Assembly (NCBI GenBank): GCA_963558565.1
Contig: CAUWGX010000013.1
Span: forward strand, 1-51,659
DNA length: 51,659 nt
Direction of reading: 5' to 3'
From: Atopostipes sp963558565
GTDB lineage: Bacteria; Bacillota; Bacilli; Lactobacillales; Carnobacteriaceae_A
The position numbers were made by a program, and so were the translations under genes. Positions 7,498 through 16,646 of the stretch are shown one piece after another; positions within the stretch are counted from its first letter, which is position 1; the number at the start of each line of letters is the position of its first letter. The notes beneath the pieces are model-generated. The model was given only the letters and a program-made list of their open reading frames with translations, was not told the origin of the DNA and searched no databases.

Positions 7498-10332
7498 TTA
7501 TTTAATTTCTTGTCGTTCAAGAACATCTTTTAAAAATTGGCCGGTATAACTTTCTTCTACCTCAGCGATTTCTTCAGGTGTTCCTGTTGCGATAATATTA
7601 CCGCCCCCATGGCCACCTTCTGGTCCTAAATCTACGATATAGTCCGCCATTTTAATTACATCTAAATTATGTTCAATTACTAAAACGGTATTACCATTTT
7701 CAACTAAGCGATTTAACACGTTCAATAATGTTGCGATATCGTGTGTGTGTAAACCAGTTGTTGGCTCATCTAATATATAGAAGTTATGGCCTCTTTGGAG
7801 TTTTTGAAGCTCACTTGCTAATTTCATTCGTTGTGCTTCTCCTCCGGATAAGGTTGTGGAGGATTGTCCAAGAGTGACATAACCTAAACCAACATCTGAC
7901 ATGGTTTGTAATTTACGTTCGATTTTTGGTATATTCTCAAAAAAGTCCAATGCTTCTGTCGCCGTCATATCAAGAACGTCTGCAATCGTAGCACCTTTAT
8001 ATTTCACTTCAAGGGTTTCTGCATTGTAGCGTTTACCGCCACATACTTCACATGGAATATAAACATCCGGTAAAAAGTGCATTTCAATTTTCTTAATTCC
8101 TTCACCTTTACAAGCTTCACAACGTCCGCCTTTAACGTTAAAACTGAAACGTCCTTTTTTATACCCACGCATTTTGGCTTCATTCGTTTGCGCAAATAAT
8201 TCACGGATGTCATCAAAGACGCCGGTATAAGTGGCCGGGTTACTTCTTGGTGTACGGCCAATCGGGCTCTGATCAATATCAATCACTTTTTCTAAAGATT
8301 CATAACCACTAATTTTATCATAAGCGCCGGGCTTTTCAGTTGAACGACCGACCACACGAGCGAGTGCTTTTTTCAAGACACCGTTCACTAAAGAAGATTT
8401 ACCTGAACCAGAAACACCTGTGACAACATTTAAACGGCCGAGTGGAAATTCAACATCGACATCTTTTAAATTGTTTTCACGGGCGCCTTCAACTTTAATC
8501 GCTCCTAGATCTTCAGTTCGTCTAGTTTCAGGAATTTCTATTTTACGCTTCCCTGATAAATATTGACCTGTGATTGAGTCTTTATCAGCGGCAACATTTT
8601 CCGGTGTGTCTGCAGCAATTATTTCACCACCATTTTCACCTGCGCCCGGTCCAATATCAATCAGATAATCTGCAGCTCGCATAGTATCTTCATCATGTTC
8701 AACAACAATTAACGTATTTCCGAGATCGCGCATTTCCATCAATGAAGCAATCAAACGATTATTATCTCGTTGATGTAACCCAATGGACGGCTCATCTAAC
8801 ACATACATAACGCCCGTTAAGTTCGAACCAATTTGCGTGGCTAAACGAATTCTTTGCGCTTCTCCTCCAGAGAGTGTTCCGGCTTGTCGGCTCAAAGTTA
8901 AATAATCAAGGCCTACATTGCGTAAGAAAGTTAAGCGGTCGAGAATTTCTTTTTTAATGGGCGTAGCGATCATAGTATCGCTCGTCGATAAATCTAACGT
9001 TTCAAAAAAGTCGAGCGCTTCTTCGACTGAATAATCACTGACTTCTGCAATATCTAAATAACCTACTTTAACACTTAACGCTTCACGGCTTAACCGTTTA
9101 CCATCACATTTTGGACATGGAAGTTCCGTCATATATTCTCGCATGGTTCGACGTGTATAGTCACTCGAAGTAGTTTGATGACGACGAGAAATGTTATTAA
9201 TTACGCCTTCAAACGGAAGATCACTATCGCGAACATTTCCAAAATCATTTTTATAATGGAAGTGGAATTCACGACCACCAGAACCATATAAAATAAGGTC
9301 TTGATCTTCTTTTGAGAGTTCTTCAAAAGGCGTGTTCATATCAATTCCAAAATGGTCCGCTGCTTGACGAAGCATTTCTGGATAATATTTTGAACTAATT
9401 GGCTCCCAAGGAACAATAGCTCCTTCTTCTAAAGTTTTTGTACGGTCAGGAATCACTAAATCCATATCAACGATTAATTTCGTCCCTAAACCATCACACT
9501 CATCACATGCGCCAAAAGGAGCATTGAATGAAAAGAGGCGAGGTTCAAGTGCCGGAATTGAAAAACCACATACAGGACAAGCGTGGTGTTCACTGAAAGG
9601 AATTTCTTCCCCATCGATCACATCGATTGTCGCATAACCATCCGCAAGCTCTAATGCTGTTTCTAAAGAGTCAACCAATCGAGAACGGATCCCCTCTTTG
9701 ATGACTAACCGGTCAATAACGACATCAATATCATGATTTTTATTTTTATTTAATTCAATATCTTCACTGATATCATACATTTCACCATCGACGCGTACAC
9801 GGACATATCCATCGCTTTGAATTTTTTCAAAAACTTTTTTATGCTGTCCTTTACGTGATTTCACGACAGGAGCGAGCACTTGGATACGTGTGCGTTCTGA
9901 CAGTTCTTGTACTTGTTCCACCATTTGGTCAACGGTTTGACTGGTGATTTCGGTCCCATCATTGGGACAAATTGGGGTCCCAACCCGTGCATAGAGAAGA
10001 CGTAAATAATCATTAATTTCTGTTGTCGTCCCTACTGTTGAGCGGGGATTATTACTAGTTGTTTTTTGATCAATTGAAATAGAAGGACTTAAACCATCAA
10101 TACTATCAACATCTGGTTTGTCCATCTGTCCTAGAAACTGACGAGCAAAAGCTGACAGTGACTCAACATAACGTCTTTGTCCTTCAGCATATAAAGTATC
10201 AAATGCTAAAGAACTTTTCCCAGATCCTGATAAGCCTGTAATTACTACAAATTGATCGCGTGGAATTTCTACATCGATATTTTTTAAATTATGAGTTCGT
10301 GCGCCATTTACTATTATTTTATCTTTTGCCAC
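7498..10332 (-). CDS. uvrA: Excinuclease ABC subunit A
   Basis: Damage-recognition ATPase of nucleotide excision repair; forms UvrA2B complexes that scan DNA. The 944-residue length is standard. Two ABC ATPase modules are visible: the first Walker A GLSGSGKSSLAFDT near residue 33 and the second GVSGSGKSSLV near 640, each followed by an LSGGEAQR signature. Zinc-binding CxxC pairs (CPVCG, CDECDG, CPKCDG, CEACKG, CEVCGG) are all present. The start is a GTG with AGGAAA upstream. It is a single-gene unit with terminators on both sides; uvrB, often its neighbour, is not in this window. A LexA-box candidate lies upstream. Confidence 0.98.
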   Translation of the reverse strand: MAKDKIIVNGARTHNLKNIDVEIPRDQFVVITGLSGSGKSSLAFDTLYAEGQRRYVESLSAFARQFLGQMDKPDVDSIDGLSPSISIDQKTTSNNPRSTVGTTTEINDYLRLLYARVGTPICPNDGTEITSQTVDQMVEQVQELSERTRIQVLAPVVKSRKGQHKKVFEKIQSDGYVRVRVDGEMYDISEDIELNKNKNHDIDVVIDRLVIKEGIRSRLVDSLETALELADGYATIDVIDGEEIPFSEHHACPVCGFSIPALEPRLFSFNAPFGACDECDGLGTKLIVDMDLVIPDRTKTLEEGAIVPWEPISSKYYPEMLRQAADHFGIDMNTPFEELSKEDQDLILYGSGGREFHFHYKNDFGNVRDSDLPFEGVINNISRRHQTTSSDYTRRTMREYMTELPCPKCDGKRLSREALSVKVGYLDIAEVSDYSVEEALDFFETLDLSTSDTMIATPIKKEILDRLTFLRNVGLDYLTLSRQAGTLSGGEAQRIRLATQIGSNLTGVMYVLDEPSIGLHQRDNNRLIASLMEMRDLGNTLIVVEHDEDTMRAADYLIDIGPGAGENGGEIIAADTPENVAADKDSITGQYLSGKRKIEIPETRRTEDLGAIKVEGARENNLKDVDVEFPLGRLNVVTGVSGSGKSSLVNGVLKKALARVVGRSTEKPGAYDKISGYESLEKVIDIDQSPIGRTPRSNPATYTGVFDDIRELFAQTNEAKMRGYKKGRFSFNVKGGRCEACKGEGIKKIEMHFLPDVYIPCEVCGGKRYNAETLEVKYKGATIADVLDMTATEALDFFENIPKIERKLQTMSDVGLGYVTLGQSSTTLSGGEAQRMKLASELQKLQRGHNFYILDEPTTGLHTHDIATLLNVLNRLVENGNTVLVIEHNLDVIKMADYIVDLGPEGGHGGGNIIATGTPEEIAEVEESYTGQFLKDVLERQEIK

Positions 10333-10428
10333 TAAACATCATTTCCTTTTATCATATTTCTTTTTTATACAATACACATAAAATCATTGTACGTCTAGTA
10401 ATTATAACAAGAAACAGTCAATAAATAC

Positions 10429-10442
10429 AGAAAATACGTTCG
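10429..10442 (-). promoter_or_regulatory. Candidate LexA (DinR) SOS box upstream of uvrA
   Basis: On the minus strand CGAACGTATTTTCT matches the Gram-positive SOS consensus CGAACRNRYGTTCG at 12 of 14 positions. It lies about 100 bases upstream of the GTG and a little upstream of a TATAAT. The -35 for that TATAAT is not clear. Confidence 0.45.
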
Positions 10443-10472
10443 GTTAACATAAAAAAGATGCCTTTCCAGACA

Positions 10473-10510
10473 AAAAACACCTGCTAGCATAATCGCTAAC
10501 GGGTGTTTTT
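10473..10510 (-). terminator. Terminator of the pho/pst operon
   Basis: Arms AAAAACACC (10473-10481) and GGTGTTTTT (10502-10510) with an inner GCTAGC/GCTA pairing, 13 bases after the phoU stop on the minus strand. Confidence 0.85.
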
Positions 10511-10523
10511 GATGAATCTTCAT

Positions 10524-11177
10524 TTAGTCTAAATCGACGATTTCGCCTGTATCTAAATAGACAATCCACTCACCGATATTGGTTGTATAATCACCAATAC
10601 GCTCTAAGTGCATGCCGGCAAAAGAATAATCTGCAGCGGCTAACACCGATTCTGGATCTTTTTTCATCAGTTCCAAAGCAGCAAATCTTAGCTTATGATA
10701 CAGCTCATCGATTTCGGAATCGCGGTCCGCTGTTGCTCTTGCTTTTTCCACATCAAACTCTACAAAAGCATCAATGATATCTGTACACATCGCTGAGATT
10801 TTTTCGCCCATTTCAGAAATAATATCTTCTAAATAGCTATCTCTTTTATTCCCTTTAACATTGATCGTAACTTTTGAAACACTTTGCGCGTGGTCGCCCA
10901 TCCGTTCTAAATCTGAAGAAGCACGCATGACCGCTAAAACACGACGTAAATCGGTGGTATTTGGTTGTTGTAGCGCAATAATTTCGTAACACTTACGATC
11001 GATTTCATTTTCTTTGTCATTAATTTTTAAATCACCTGTGATAACCTCTTGTGCTAATTCTGCATCATGGTTCACTAAAGCTTTCACTGATTTATAAATT
11101 GCCTCGTTCACCATGCGTCCCAATTGAGATAAATCACGATGAATTTCTGCTAATCTTTCATCAAATACTGTTCGCAT
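10524..11177 (-). CDS. phoU: Phosphate-specific transport system accessory protein PhoU
   Basis: Negative modulator that links the Pst transporter to the PhoR kinase so the Pho response shuts off when phosphate is plentiful. The 217-residue protein is all helical and shows the two repeated PhoU motifs: residues near LGRMVNEAIYKSVKAL in the first half and a second copy near MCTDIIDAFVEFDVEKA. Both halves carry the metal-binding type sequence around DLERMGDHAQ and HLERIGDYTTNIGEW. It is the last gene of the operon, 35 bases after pstB, and ends at a terminator. Confidence 0.96.
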   Translation of the reverse strand: MRTVFDERLAEIHRDLSQLGRMVNEAIYKSVKALVNHDAELAQEVITGDLKINDKENEIDRKCYEIIALQQPNTTDLRRVLAVMRASSDLERMGDHAQSVSKVTINVKGNKRDSYLEDIISEMGEKISAMCTDIIDAFVEFDVEKARATADRDSEIDELYHKLRFAALELMKKDPESVLAAADYSFAGMHLERIGDYTTNIGEWIVYLDTGEIVDLD

Positions 11178-11212
11178 TACTGCATCCTCCTTGTTTAAAA
11201 ACGATTATAAAA

Positions 11213-11965
11213 TTACCCGAAACGTCCAGAAATATAGTTTTCCGTGTCTTCATGTTCTGGATTCGTAAATATTTTCGTTGTATCATCCGTTTCAATAAGT
11301 TCCCCACTTAAGAAGAAAGCAGTTCGATCAGAAATACGAGACGCTTGTTGCATATTGTGAGTCACCATTGCAATCGTGTAATCTTCTTTTAACGTTGTCA
11401 CTAGCTCTTCAATTTTTGCAGTTGAAATAGGATCCAAAGCACTTGTTGGCTCATCCATTAATAATATTTCAGGTTCGACTGCTAAGGCACGGGCAATACA
11501 AACCCGTTGTTGTTGTCCCCCAGAGATAGAAAGCGCACTACGGTCTAAATGATCCTTGACTTCATCCCAAATTGCAGCGCCTTTAAGAGAGTTTTCAACA
11601 ATTTCATCTAATTCATTTTTATCTGTAATACCATGCGTTCTTGGTCCAAACGCAATATTATCATAAATACTTTTCGGAAAAGGGTTTGGATTTTGGAAGA
11701 CCATCCCTATTTTTTTACGTAAAACGTTGACATCTGTATTCGGTGCATAGATATCAACCCCATCTAATTCAATCGTTCCTTCAACACGAGCGTTTTCTAC
11801 TAAATCATTCATTCGGTTCAACGTTTTAAGGAATGTTGATTTACCAGATCCAGACGGGCCGATAAATGCAATAATTTGATTTTCGATAATGTCCATATTA
11901 ATATTTTTTAATCCTTGAAAATCCCCATACCATAAATCTAAATTTCTAACTTTCATTTCTGCCAT
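11213..11965 (-). CDS. pstB: Phosphate ABC transporter ATP-binding protein
   Basis: ATPase that powers high-affinity phosphate import. The 250-residue protein has Walker A GPSGSGKST near residue 34, the signature LSISGGQQQR, Walker B LLMDEPTSALD and the switch histidine in AMVTHNMQQA. It follows pstA by five bases. Many related genomes encode two tandem pstB copies; only one is present here. Confidence 0.97.
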   Translation of the reverse strand: MAEMKVRNLDLWYGDFQGLKNINMDIIENQIIAFIGPSGSGKSTFLKTLNRMNDLVENARVEGTIELDGVDIYAPNTDVNVLRKKIGMVFQNPNPFPKSIYDNIAFGPRTHGITDKNELDEIVENSLKGAAIWDEVKDHLDRSALSISGGQQQRVCIARALAVEPEILLMDEPTSALDPISTAKIEELVTTLKEDYTIAMVTHNMQQASRISDRTAFFLSGELIETDDTTKIFTNPEHEDTENYISGRFG

Positions 11966-11970
11966 GATGA

Positions 11971-12789
11971 TTACTTGCCTCCCCTAACTATTCTACGACT
12001 AATAAATGTTGAAAATGCGTTTAATGCTAATACTAAGATGATTAAAACAACAGCTGTTGCATAAGCTTCATTGACGTGGAAGCCTTCACTCGATAAAACA
12101 TACATATGAACAGCTAATGTTCTTCCTGATGAGAATAATGAATCCGGTAAGTTCACTGATGAACCCAGTGTATAGATTAAAGCCGCAGATTCTCCAATAA
12201 TACGACCAATAGCTAAGATCACGCCGGATAAAATCCCTGGCATAGCCACAGGTAGTACGACATTAAAAATGGTGCGTAATTTTCCAGCTCCTAACGCATA
12301 ACTGGCTTCACGTAAAGACCGATCGACTGCTAACAATGCTTCTTCTGTTGACCGAATAATCAATGGTAAGATCATGATGGTCATTGTTAACATACCAGCG
12401 ACTAATGAGAATTGGAAGCCTAAAAATGTAACAAAGAATAGGAAGCCGAATAATCCATAAACAATGGATGGAACAGCTGCCAAAGTGTCTGTAGCCATTG
12501 ACATCAACTTAACAATTGGACGCGAACGGTCCGCATATTCGACTAAATAAACGGCCGTAAAAACTCCAATAGGCGTAGCAACGAGTAATGAGCCACCAAT
12601 AATATACAAAGTCGTAATTAAAGCAGGAGTTAACGATACGTTTTCGGTTGTATAATTCCACGCGAATAAATCAGGGGTTATATAAGGAACACCATTTATA
12701 AAAACAAATAAAATAATATACCCTAACACACCAAATGTAATGGCCGCCCCTAAATAAACAAATGCCCGAGCTAACTTACTTTTATTCAT
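11971..12789 (-). CDS. pstA: Phosphate ABC transporter permease PstA
   Basis: Second inner-membrane permease of the PstSCAB importer. The 272-residue protein has about six hydrophobic helices and the EAA-type loop ASYALGAGKLRTIFNVVLP that contacts PstB. Its first base coincides with the last base of the pstC coding region, so translation is coupled. Confidence 0.95.
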   Translation of the reverse strand: MNKSKLARAFVYLGAAITFGVLGYIILFVFINGVPYITPDLFAWNYTTENVSLTPALITTLYIIGGSLLVATPIGVFTAVYLVEYADRSRPIVKLMSMATDTLAAVPSIVYGLFGFLFFVTFLGFQFSLVAGMLTMTIMILPLIIRSTEEALLAVDRSLREASYALGAGKLRTIFNVVLPVAMPGILSGVILAIGRIIGESAALIYTLGSSVNLPDSLFSSGRTLAVHMYVLSSEGFHVNEAYATAVVLIILVLALNAFSTFISRRIVRGGK

Positions 12790-13652
12790 TATTTAGTGGC
12801 CCCCTTGTTTTTAATGACTAAAAAGACTGAGTTGATCAGTAGGATAAAGACAAATAAAATGACACCTGTCGCAATCAACGCTGAACGGTGATCACCAGAT
12901 GCATAACTCATCTCTAGTACAATATTTGTCGTTAACGTACGAACACCTTTCAAGAAGCCATCCGGCATAAGTGGTTGGTTTCCAGCTACAAGCACAACCG
13001 CCATTGTTTCACCAATCGCACGTCCAATTCCCAGCACAATACTGGATAAGACTCCAGATGAAGCTGCAGGTAACATCACTTTAAAGAGGGTTCTTTCATG
13101 CGTTGCGCCTAAAGCAACACTCCCATTATAATAAGTTCTAGGAACAGCACGTAAAGCCGACTCCGATAATTCAATGACCGTTGGTAAGATCATAACAGCT
13201 AGTAAGATCATAGCAGTTAAGATACTATAACCATTGCCTCCAATACTATCTCTAACTAGTGGTACTAAAAATTGTAAAGCAAAGAAACCATATACAATTG
13301 ATGGGATCGATGCCATCAAACTAACCGCTGGTTTTAGTACTTTATATAACCATTTCGGACAGTACTCAGCCATAAAGATGGCCGTTAAAACACCAATTGG
13401 CACGCCTAATACCGCCGCTCCAATTGTGACATAGACTGAGCCCATAATCATTGGTAATAAACCAAATTGTGGTTCAGTTGCAGTTGGTCTCCACTGTGTT
13501 CCAAATAGAAATTCATCTAAGCCGTATTTCATCATCACTGGAACGCCGTTTGTGAACATAAAGACGATAATAAGTACTAAAGACACAATCGACATCAATG
13601 CGGAGATAAAAAAGACGCCATTCATAACTCGTTCTTTTCTTTCAGCCAACAA
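12789..13652 (-). CDS. pstC: Phosphate ABC transporter permease PstC
   Basis: First permease subunit of the phosphate importer, 287 residues with about six hydrophobic helices and the EAA loop around SVALGATHERTLFKVMLP. The start appears to be TTG at 13652 with GAGAGG ten bases upstream; an internal ATG (residue 10) is a weaker alternative. A 200-base gap separates it from pstS, and that gap contains a hairpin that may lower expression of the transporter genes relative to pstS. Confidence 0.94.
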   Translation of the reverse strand: MLAERKERVMNGVFFISALMSIVSLVLIIVFMFTNGVPVMMKYGLDEFLFGTQWRPTATEPQFGLLPMIMGSVYVTIGAAVLGVPIGVLTAIFMAEYCPKWLYKVLKPAVSLMASIPSIVYGFFALQFLVPLVRDSIGGNGYSILTAMILLAVMILPTVIELSESALRAVPRTYYNGSVALGATHERTLFKVMLPAASSGVLSSIVLGIGRAIGETMAVVLVAGNQPLMPDGFLKGVRTLTTNIVLEMSYASGDHRSALIATGVILFVFILLINSVFLVIKNKGATK

Positions 13653-13783
13653 TAATCATCCTCTCTTACTTTTTAAAACGTATAATTTTTAAAATCGCTA
13701 ATTAAGCATATCAAATATAACAATAATTCCATCAGAAAACTAGTACAATTTCTTCCGCTGGACCTGCACAACACAAAAAATGA

Positions 13784-13811
13784 GGAGAGGATATTTTGAG
13801 GCAACCTCTCC
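13784..13811 (-). terminator. Hairpin between pstS and pstC, likely attenuator
   Basis: GGAGAGG (13784-13790) pairs with CCTCTCC (13805-13811), with a 14-nt loop and a T-rich run after it on the minus strand. It sits soon after the pstS stop. Because pstC has no obvious promoter, partial termination or mRNA-end protection is more likely than full termination. Confidence 0.6.
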
Positions 13812-13852
13812 CATATTTTGTCTATTTTTATAGGCTGTTTTTAACTTTTCAT

Positions 13853-14746
13853 TTATTCTGAAACTTCTTCCCAAGTTGTTACATCACCCATGTAAATATT
13901 AGAAACATCTTCCAGAGACATCTCATCCACTGGATTGTCATTGTGGGTGATGACGGCAATTCCATCAACGGCAATCGCGTCAGAACCTTCTAACTGTGAA
14001 GCTTCCTCTTCATCCACTTCACGAGAAGCCATACCGATATCGGCTGATCCATCAATTGCTGCGGTAATTCCTGCTCCAGACCCTGGCGCTGTAATATCGA
14101 TTGTTACATCTGGATTTAATTCCATATAAGCTTCTGCAAAACGCTGCATTAAAGGTTCTACTGAAGTAGATCCTACAACGGTCACATCTCCAGAAGTTCC
14201 TTGAGAGGTATATTCCTCAGCCTCCGAATCAACTGGAACATAACCTTCTTCAGACACTAATTCTTGCGCTTGTTGGGAGGTGAAAAAGTTATAAAAATCT
14301 TGAGCTTCTTCACTTAATTCTGAGCCGTACACAACGTTAAAGTTCCGAGCGACTCCATACTCACCATTTGCTACAGCGTCAGGCGTTGGTTCTGTACCAT
14401 CAATCGACAATGCTTTAACCGAATCATCTAACGAACCTAAAGAAATGTAGCCGATTGAATGGATGTCACCAGCAACAGCTTGCATTACACCACTCGTGCT
14501 ATTTTGGACCGTGGCTGCCGGGGTTGTCATATCTTCTTCATTTTCATCCATAACATCCGCTACCTCAACGAATGCTCCTCGTGTGCCGGAACCCTCTTCA
14601 CGCGTAATGACGTGAATATCTGCAGTTGCATCGAATTCAGAAGTCCCTTCGGCTCCTTCTTCGGTTGTTTCATCTGTCCCACAAGCCGCTAATAATAAGG
14701 TAATGCTTAATGTAGAAAATATACGTGCCGTTTTTCCAAAAGTCAT
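13853..14746 (-). CDS. pstS: Phosphate-binding lipoprotein PstS, permuted domain order
   Basis: Captures inorganic phosphate outside the membrane for PstCAB. The 297-residue precursor has a signal peptide with lipobox LLAAC (Cys22). The order of conserved blocks is unusual against the Escherichia coli type: the ITREEGSGTRGAF block that normally lies in the middle comes first (about 47-60), and the VTVVGSTSVEPL block that normally starts the mature protein is at about 188-199. The sequence ends at MGDVTTWEEV, the point where the ordinary protein would run into the GSGTR block. As I recall, pneumococcal PstS has this same order, so it is probably a lineage trait. It is the first transporter gene after phoPR and has a candidate Pho box. 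Confidence 0.95.
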   Translation of the reverse strand: MTFGKTARIFSTLSITLLLAACGTDETTEEGAEGTSEFDATADIHVITREEGSGTRGAFVEVADVMDENEEDMTTPAATVQNSTSGVMQAVAGDIHSIGYISLGSLDDSVKALSIDGTEPTPDAVANGEYGVARNFNVVYGSELSEEAQDFYNFFTSQQAQELVSEEGYVPVDSEAEEYTSQGTSGDVTVVGSTSVEPLMQRFAEAYMELNPDVTIDITAPGSGAGITAAIDGSADIGMASREVDEEEASQLEGSDAIAVDGIAVITHNDNPVDEMSLEDVSNIYMGDVTTWEEVSE

Positions 14747-14836
14747 AGTAACAATCTCCTTTTTTCTAAATTGAATGACATATCTCTGCCTTCAAATACA
14801 TCATACAGATTATTTATTTATATCTTATGGATTTAA

Positions 14837-14853
14837 AGTAAATTTTACGTAAA
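14837..14853 (-). promoter_or_regulatory. Candidate PhoP box of pstS
   Basis: On the minus strand TTTACG (14848-14853) and TTTACT (14837-14842) are direct repeats at 11-bp spacing, the pattern bound by PhoB/PhoP-type regulators. A TATAAA that could be the -10 follows about 14 bases later and there is no good -35, as expected of an activated promoter. Confidence 0.5.
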
Positions 14854-14861
14854 TTTATATT

Positions 14862-16646
14862 TTATTCTTTTTCAGTATGTAAAGGAAGCCAGATAGTAAA
14901 CGTCGTTCCTATATTTTCTTTACTTGTCAACTCCATTCGCCCATTCATATTATCAACCGCCCATTTTACAATAGAAAGGCCGAGCCCCGTGCCTCCAGAA
15001 TTGCGACTCCGTGCTTTATCCACCCGGTAAAATCTTTCGAAAATTCGGACCTGGTCTTTTTCTGGAATCCCTATGCCATTATCGACAATTTGGATTTTTG
15101 CTTCAGACCACACTCGTTCCAATTGCACAAATACTTCGCCATTTTCAGGGGTATAAGTAATCGCATTGGCGATTAAGTTCATTAAGATTTGTTTTAAGTC
15201 GTCACGATTTCCTCTTATTTTAATCGGTTCAGTTTCTTTTATAAAACAAGTCATGTTTTTTAATTCAATTTTTTGTTGTAAGATTTGAAACACTTCTTCG
15301 ACAACGTGACGAACTTCAATGACTTCCGTACTGGTCAGCGCTCGTCCTTGTTCTAACTTCGATAACTGTAAGATATCTTGCACCATGTGATCGAGTCTCG
15401 TTGATTCTTTTAACATAATCTCTAAAAACTCTGTCAGCACTTCCTGATCATACATGGCACCGTCGAGTAAAGTTTCACTAAACCCTTTTAACGCAGTAAT
15501 GGGCGTTCTCAATTCGTGAGAAACGTTGGTAGCAAAATCCGTTCGAATATTTTCTAATAGACGAATCTCAGTAATATCATAAAGTAACACGATATAATTC
15601 GGTGTGCCCGCTGTTTTACCAGGAACGGGGATGACATTAGCATCCAAAGTTTTTTCTTCAGGAAAATACATTTTCAGTTCTGCGTTTGTCGTTTCATTTT
15701 TTTCATAAGCTGTTTCGATTAATTCAATCAACTCTGCGCTGCGAATATAGTCCGTGTATAAATGGGTAATTTTTCCATATAAATTAGTGCCCAGTAATTC
15801 GTTCACAATCGGGTTAACCATTTGAATATGACGCGTTTCGTCTAATAAAATAACCCCGATCACCAAATGGTTGATCAAACCATAAATTCTCTCTTCACTT
15901 GCTTTGAGGTCTTGTTTTTGTTGTTTTAAATTAACTGCTAATTCATTCATTGAATGACCTAATGCATCGACTTCTTGATAAGACTGTTTTTTATAACGGG
16001 CCTCATAATCCGCATTTTTTAAGCGAGTTACCACATTGTCCATTTCCATTAGAGCGGCTGTAATGCGATTCATCCAATTTGTGGCTAATGCAATAATCAC
16101 AACAGCTAGAATAATGGTACCAATGAGCTGAATTCTCAGAGATAGTTGAATAGCACTCGTCAAAGTGGTTATTTCGTGCGCTAAACGGACAATAACTAGC
16201 GGTTCTTTATTTTGATTAAAAATAACTTGGCTCACAGCGTATTGATCATGGTCTTCATCCTCTGTATCTTTTTGATAGACACTAATGCTTTCGCCCCTTA
16301 ATAATCGTTGAATTTCAGGGTGATCAAAAATATTTTCTGTAGGATCAATAGAGGCTGCTGAATCATAGAGCGGCTGCCCTTCAAGGTCCATGACGGTCAT
16401 TCGTTTTTGAAGAACAGGCGCTAAATCTTCCAATAATTGGATGATTTCTTCTCCATTCAGTTGACTTTCTGCTTCATGCTCTTCAACATAATCGGCCAGA
16501 GCGACCATATCTTGTTCGAGATCTGTTCGTTGGTGTTCAACTAAATGGTCTTCCACTACATGGGACAATAAAAAATAAAGGAGCAGAATAAACACAGCTA
16601 CAATAAAAAAATATAAAGCATATAACTTGTGTTTTATTTCTTTCAT
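14862..16646 (-). CDS. phoR: PhoR/PnpS-type sensor histidine kinase
   Basis: Membrane kinase of the phosphate-starvation two-component system. In its 594 residues are a first membrane helix (9-29), an extracytoplasmic domain of about 140 residues, a second helix (172-190), a HAMP segment (191-243), a PAS domain (about 250-362), a HisKA domain with phospho-acceptor His377 in SHELRTP, and an HATPase domain with NLIANAITYTP, DNGIGIP and GTGLGLSIVKW. It overlaps phoP by four bases (ATGA). Placement before pstSCAB-phoU supports the phosphate role; it is also similar in layout to WalK, but context favours PhoR. Confidence 0.93.
   Translation of the reverse strand: MKEIKHKLYALYFFIVAVFILLLYFLLSHVVEDHLVEHQRTDLEQDMVALADYVEEHEAESQLNGEEIIQLLEDLAPVLQKRMTVMDLEGQPLYDSAASIDPTENIFDHPEIQRLLRGESISVYQKDTEDEDHDQYAVSQVIFNQNKEPLVIVRLAHEITTLTSAIQLSLRIQLIGTIILAVVIIALATNWMNRITAALMEMDNVVTRLKNADYEARYKKQSYQEVDALGHSMNELAVNLKQQKQDLKASEERIYGLINHLVIGVILLDETRHIQMVNPIVNELLGTNLYGKITHLYTDYIRSAELIELIETAYEKNETTNAELKMYFPEEKTLDANVIPVPGKTAGTPNYIVLLYDITEIRLLENIRTDFATNVSHELRTPITALKGFSETLLDGAMYDQEVLTEFLEIMLKESTRLDHMVQDILQLSKLEQGRALTSTEVIEVRHVVEEVFQILQQKIELKNMTCFIKETEPIKIRGNRDDLKQILMNLIANAITYTPENGEVFVQLERVWSEAKIQIVDNGIGIPEKDQVRIFERFYRVDKARSRNSGGTGLGLSIVKWAVDNMNGRMELTSKENIGTTFTIWLPLHTEKE

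Noticed and set aside
13741..13775. Single 41-bp repeat unit near TTCTTCCGCTGGACCTG
   Set aside because: Only a weak similarity to the variant B arm, without the GATAA core or repetition.
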